A DNA stretch of 6,638 nucleotides, from assembly GCA_023441145.1 (NCBI GenBank), contig JAEZQN010000066.1, positions 1-6,638 on the forward strand, in the 5' to 3' direction. Shown here in pieces: positions 5,146-6,638 of this stretch. How positions within the stretch are numbered: position 1 is the first letter of the stretch; the number at the start of each line of letters is the position of its first letter. Both the position numbers and the translations under genes were made by a program. The notes under the pieces were generated by a model. The model was not told where the DNA came from. It ran no database searches and was given only the letters and a program-made list of their open reading frames with translations. This DNA comes from Bacillota bacterium (lineage in GTDB: Bacteria; Bacillota; Clostridia; Lachnospirales; Lachnospiraceae).

Positions 5146-5571
5146 CTAGTCTTCTACTACAATACCCATACTTCTTGCTGTACCAGCGATCATGCTCATA
5201 GCAGTTTCGATACTAGCAGCGTTTAAGTCTGGCATCTTTAATTCAGCGATCTTTTGGATCTCTGCTTTAGAAATAGTACCAACCTTTGTCTTATTAGGAA
5301 CTCCAGAACCAGATTCAATCTTACAAGCTTTCTTTAAAAGAACAGCTGCTGGTGGAGTCTTAGTAATGAAGCTGAAGCTTCTATCTTGATATACAGTGAT
5401 TACAACTGGAATAATCATACCTTCCTGATTAGCAGTTCTAGCATTGAACTCTTTTGTGAACTGTACAATGTTCACACCATGCTGACCAAGAGCAGGACCA
5501 ACTGGTGGTGCTGGTGTAGCCTTTCCAGCTGGAATTTGTAACTTGATATAACCTGTAACTTTCTTTGCCAT
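5146..5571 (-). CDS. rplK: 50S ribosomal protein L11
   Basis: L11 binds the GTPase-associated region of 23S rRNA next to the L10/L12 stalk. The start at 5571 (MAKKVTGYIKLQ) gives 141 residues, the standard length, with AGGAGG 9 nt upstream (5581-5586). The frame stays open upstream to 5625, but those 18 residues are not L11-like and would cover the leader motif and ribosome binding site. Landmarks are the Pro-rich N-terminal segment PPVGPALGQHG at 22-32, TPPAAVLLKKA at 72-82 in the linker and rRNA-binding part, and KMPDLNAASIETAMSMIAGT at 112-131. It follows nusG after 71 bp that hold a probable L1-binding motif. Confidence 0.97.
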   Translation of the reverse strand: MAKKVTGYIKLQIPAGKATPAPPVGPALGQHGVNIVQFTKEFNARTANQEGMIIPVVITVYQDRSFSFITKTPPAAVLLKKACKIESGSGVPNKTKVGTISKAEIQKIAELKMPDLNAASIETAMSMIAGTARSMGIVVED

Positions 5572-5593
5572 TATAGCATACCTCCTGAAATTT

Positions 5594-5622
5594 GTGGTGT
5601 TATCGGGAGTCTTCCCTCCCAC
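5594..5622 (-). promoter_or_regulatory. Probable L1-binding mRNA site before rplK
   Basis: The minus strand reads GTGGGAGGG, a short loop, CTCCCGATAACACCAC. It has the same two-helix, asymmetric-bulge layout as the site before rplA, with small changes in the loop and bulge. It lies 7 nt upstream of the rplK ribosome binding site. In other bacteria L1 represses rplK-rplA from a site before rplK, so this copy is at the expected place. Confidence 0.7.
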
Positions 5623-5642
5623 CATCTAGAATCACTAGACGT

Positions 5643-6161
5643 CTACAACTTTTTAATATCTGTAAAGCTAATCTCAACAGGAGTCTCTCTACCAAACATG
5701 TCCACGTTAATGGTAACTACCTGCTTATGATTGTTAATATGAGTAATGACACCGCTAGTGTCTTCCCACGCGCCTGCAACTACAACAATAGCATCTCCAA
5801 CCTCAAGATCGATATGAACATCACTATTGCTCTTCAGACCCATGCTTCTCATCTCTGCTTCAGATAATGGTACTGGCTTTGATCCTGGACCAACAAATCC
5901 AGTCACGCCTCTTGTATTACGAACTACATACCAAGTATCATCGTTCATAATCATGTTAATCAGAACATAAGCAGGAAACATCTTCTTGCTTACCTTCTTT
6001 TTACTACCGTTTTTCATCTCTACAACTTCCTGCATAGGAACGGATACTTCTAGAATCTGATCCTGCAGATTTCTGTTTTCGATGGTTTTTTCAATATTTG
6101 CTTTTACTTTATTCTCATAACCTGAGTAAGTATGCACAACATACCAATTCGCTTCCGCCAT
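5643..6161 (-). CDS. nusG: Transcription termination/antitermination factor NusG
   Basis: NusG binds the RNA polymerase clamp and modulates pausing, termination and coupling with the ribosome. The NGN domain covers about residues 1-105 (NWYVVHTYSGYENKVK at 5-20, FPAYVLI at 62-68, RNTRGVTGFVG at 81-91). The KOW domain follows from about 120 and ends in FGRETPVEI at 156-164. Two adjacent ATG codons are possible. I prefer the second (6161, 172 residues), because the GGGTG Shine-Dalgarno at 6167-6171 is 5 nt from it and only 2 nt from the first (6164). That Shine-Dalgarno touches the secE stop, which suggests translational coupling. The usual GPF in the KOW loop is replaced here by GAW. Confidence 0.96.
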   Translation of the reverse strand: MAEANWYVVHTYSGYENKVKANIEKTIENRNLQDQILEVSVPMQEVVEMKNGSKKKVSKKMFPAYVLINMIMNDDTWYVVRNTRGVTGFVGPGSKPVPLSEAEMRSMGLKSNSDVHIDLEVGDAIVVVAGAWEDTSGVITHINNHKQVVTINVDMFGRETPVEISFTDIKKL

Positions 6162-6170
6162 CATATCACC

Positions 6171-6425
6171 CTAACCTAGTACCCCAAAGATACCTAACTT
6201 GTCAAATGCACCTCTATATAATGTATCTACTCCAACAATGAGCGCTCCTACCACAACAGACACTACGATAACTGCAATTGTCTGTTTAATAAGAGTTGGT
6301 CTATCAGGCCAAGTAATCTTCTTAAACTCAGATTTTAAGGATTTAAACTTACTTTTCTTTGGAGCCACATCCTTAGTTTCTTCCTTCTTCGGAGTGATCT
6401 CTACATTATTAACAGCTTCTCCCAT
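6171..6425 (-). CDS. secE: Preprotein translocase subunit SecE
   Basis: SecE is the essential small clamp of the SecYEG channel in the cytoplasmic membrane. With the start at ATG 6425 it has 84 residues: a charged Lys/Glu-rich N-terminal part, the conserved amphipathic segment EFKKITWPDR at 33-42, and one membrane helix at about 49-69. This is the single-helix form usual in Gram-positive bacteria. AAAGGA lies 11 nt upstream (6437-6442). An in-frame TTG at 6449 would add eight residues but has no ribosome binding site, and the longer form would include the Shine-Dalgarno in the coding region. It is followed directly by nusG, the usual order. Confidence 0.93.
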   Translation of the reverse strand: MGEAVNNVEITPKKEETKDVAPKKSKFKSLKSEFKKITWPDRPTLIKQTIAVIVVSVVVGALIVGVDTLYRGAFDKLGIFGVLG

Positions 6426-6477
6426 ATCTTTCACATTCCTTTCACGCAAATATAATTAAATATTTACTGACAGTGTT

Positions 6478-6495
6478 CAATAGATTAACCTATTG
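6478..6495 (-). other. Small hairpin in the rpmG-secE gap
   Basis: CAATAG and CTATTG form a perfect 6-bp stem with a 6-nt loop, 17 bp past the rpmG stop. It has no U-tract and is AT-rich, so it is not a clear terminator. No tRNA gene lies in this gap, and rpmG and secE may be cotranscribed. Confidence 0.3.
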
Positions 6496-6512
6496 CCTTA
6501 CATAAAACCTCA

Positions 6513-6638
6513 CTACTTAGTTTCTTTGTGTAAAGTGTGTGATTTACAGAACTTACAATACTTCTTAGTTTCCATTCTATCTGGATGTGCTTTCTTTTCC
6601 TTAGTCATATTGTAATTACGTTGTTTACATTCTGTACA
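6513..6638 (-). CDS. rpmG: 50S ribosomal protein L33, N-terminus off window
   Basis: Only the last 41 codons are present, starting at CTECKQRNYN and ending at HTLHKETK before TAG. L33 is a small 50S subunit protein of about 49 residues, so roughly the first eight are missing. The two CxxC pairs (residues 1 and 4, and 28 and 31, of the visible part) mark the zinc-binding C+ form. An internal ATG at 6608 is not the start, because the conserved CTEC lies before it. L33 directly upstream of secE is a common order in Firmicutes. Confidence 0.95.
   Translation of the reverse strand, partial: CTECKQRNYNMTKEKKAHPDRMETKKYCKFCKSHTLHKETK

Noticed and set aside
5572..5625. N-terminal extension of rplK
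   Set aside because: The 18 extra residues are not L11-like and cover the ribosome binding site and leader motif; the start at 5571 gives the standard 141 residues.
6449..6480. Promoter for secE (TTGAAC with a downstream AT-rich stretch)
   Set aside because: No -10 box of good quality occurs at 16-18 bp spacing; the nearest TATATT is at 20 bp.

Overview
The window looks like chromosomal DNA from a low-GC Firmicute of the class Clostridia, most likely Lachnospiraceae or a close relative. The evidence is the AT-rich sequence, strong AGGAGG-type ribosome binding sites, ribosomal protein sequences of clostridial type and intrinsic terminators with long U-tracts. Species was not determined. Every gene I can support is on the minus strand, so the window reads from high to low coordinates.

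Layout in transcription order. (1) 6638-4256: rpmG (L33, 5' end off the window), secE, nusG, rplK (L11) and rplA (L1), ended by a strong terminator at 4256-4284. Two near-identical leader motifs, before rplK and before rplA, resemble the 23S rRNA site bound by L1 and probably mediate L1 feedback. (2) 4252-4011: a gene-free stretch with one copy of a 61-62 bp hairpin repeat and several inverted repeats. (3) 4010-3042: a lipoprotein with a repetitive Cys/Pro/Thr-rich stalk and a C-terminal CAP (SCP/YkwD-like) domain. (4) 3018-1755: a strong promoter, an L10-type leader RNA with an intrinsic attenuator, rplJ (L10), rplL (L7/L12) and a terminator. (5) 1747-1539: a second copy of the hairpin repeat and a promoter. 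(6) 1538-1: the first 512 codons of a MalT/LuxR-like STAND ATPase regulator that runs off the window.

The core is the familiar L11/L1 and L10/L12 ribosomal block with transcription (NusG) and secretion (SecE) partners. Two things differ from the usual order: a cell-surface gene sits between rplA and rplJ, and rplL is followed by a terminator and a regulator rather than rpoB. The two copies of the repeat sit exactly at these two junctions.

The most surprising observation is an in-frame TAA in rplL. It removes the last eight codons of an otherwise normal 121-residue L7/L12, while the lost codons remain readable just downstream. I see no defence system, CRISPR array, tRNA, rRNA or transposase here.
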